Of a stretch of 64,000 bases of DNA, positions 63,671 to 64,000 are shown in pieces. The stretch comes from Stropharia rugosoannulata. Lineage: Eukaryota; Basidiomycota; Agaricomycetes; Agaricales; Strophariaceae. Each line of letters opens with the position of its first letter. Positions within the stretch are counted from its first letter, which is position 1. The notes under the pieces were generated by a model, which was not told the DNA's origin, made no database searches, and worked only from the letters and a program-made list of their open reading frames with translations. The stretch lies in NCBI GenBank assembly GCA_028532985.1, contig JANCIK010000012.1, positions 744,001-808,000 of the forward strand, in the 5' to 3' direction. The position numbers and the translations under genes were made by a program.

Positions 63671-64000
63671 ACAGTACAGGCCAGCTTGCTGATATTGAGA
63701 TGGAACTCACATTAAGAGATAGGGGGATGGGGCAGAAAAGGGGTATTGTCGTTCAGAGGTTGATTGAACACGAAGACAAGAAAATGTACAACTTCGGGCC
63801 AAACGTTGCTCCAAAATCGGCAACTCCGGCTACGGCCCGGGCGGCGCGTGCGCCCCTGGATGCACCCCTATGTAATAGCACCCTCCCCTTTTCCTTCAGC
63901 TTTTCATTTGCCCGCTGTCCTACCTTCTCTATGGGCTCCTGGACCTCGTGATGATGGAGAAACAGTACCAAAAAGCTGTGATATCCTATCATTGAAACAC
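63671..64000 (+). repeat. Direct repeat, copy 2 (cut by right window edge)
   Basis: Second copy of the tubulin upstream segment 55206-55538, in the same orientation, about 8.46 kb away. The match continues to the last base of the window, so the full length of the duplication cannot be seen. Confidence 0.88.

Noticed and set aside
63329..63715. Arg/Gly-rich proteins in several frames near the right edge
   Set aside because: Low-complexity GGA/CGG-rich DNA opens several frames on both strands at once, a sign of chance.

Overview
The window reads as nuclear DNA of a filamentous basidiomycete, most likely an agaricomycete. Genes are intron-dense, with mostly 45-65 bp GT-AG introns. There are four class I hydrophobins, a fused URA2-type pyrimidine protein, a DUF6533-like membrane protein and a small myristoyl/Cys-type protein of a kind I recall only from mushrooms. 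All spliced models below were built by hand. For every model called closed, exon phases join and the coding sum is a multiple of three.

Layout. 1-0.93 kb: 5' half of a P450 gene running off the left edge (minus). 2.2-5.3 kb: an intact C2H2 zinc-finger gene and a decayed tandem copy; a third, truncated copy lies inverted at 26.2-26.9 kb. 5.7-9.4 kb: SHP1/p47 (Cdc48 adaptor) and an F-box protein. 9.7-10.7 kb: an unknown protein. 11.6-13.0 kb: a DUF6533-like membrane protein gene whose model does not close, followed by a 1.43 kb DNA transposon with CACTG termini and a 4 bp target duplication. 15.6-20.1 kb: a 1,435-residue protein with a helical N-terminal region and a long disordered tail. 20.6-21.2 kb: SUMO. 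22.0-23.6 kb: a secreted M28 aminopeptidase. 25.4-25.9 kb: a conserved orphan. 29.3-32.6 kb: O-acetylhomoserine sulfhydrylase (MET17) and a Rab GTPase. 34.4-35.6 kb: a multi-pass membrane protein. 36.2-36.6 kb: a small Cys-rich protein. 36.8-44.0 kb: URA2 (2,221 residues). 45.1-56.6 kb: four hydrophobin genes, all on the minus strand, with beta-tubulin between the third and fourth. 57-64 kb: gene-poor, repeat-rich DNA ending in a second copy of the tubulin upstream region.

The most striking object is the hydrophobin array. The four genes share the same intron positions in the Cys core but carry different N-terminal domains: none, a short Thr/Val stretch, a long Thr/Val repeat, and an approximately 350-residue Gly/Tyr/Ser/Asn repeat. 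The Gly-rich gene is recovered as one open frame only if a GC-AG intron with a GCAAGT donor is used. A standard GT-AG caller would end it as a separate glycine-rich protein and leave a headless hydrophobin downstream.

Housekeeping genes cover pyrimidine synthesis (URA2), sulfur assimilation (MET17), SUMO, ubiquitin/Cdc48 (SHP1), vesicle traffic (Rab) and microtubules (tubulin). Their order shows no pathway clustering. Apart from the hydrophobin array, I see no biosynthetic cluster, CRISPR, rRNA or functional tRNA.
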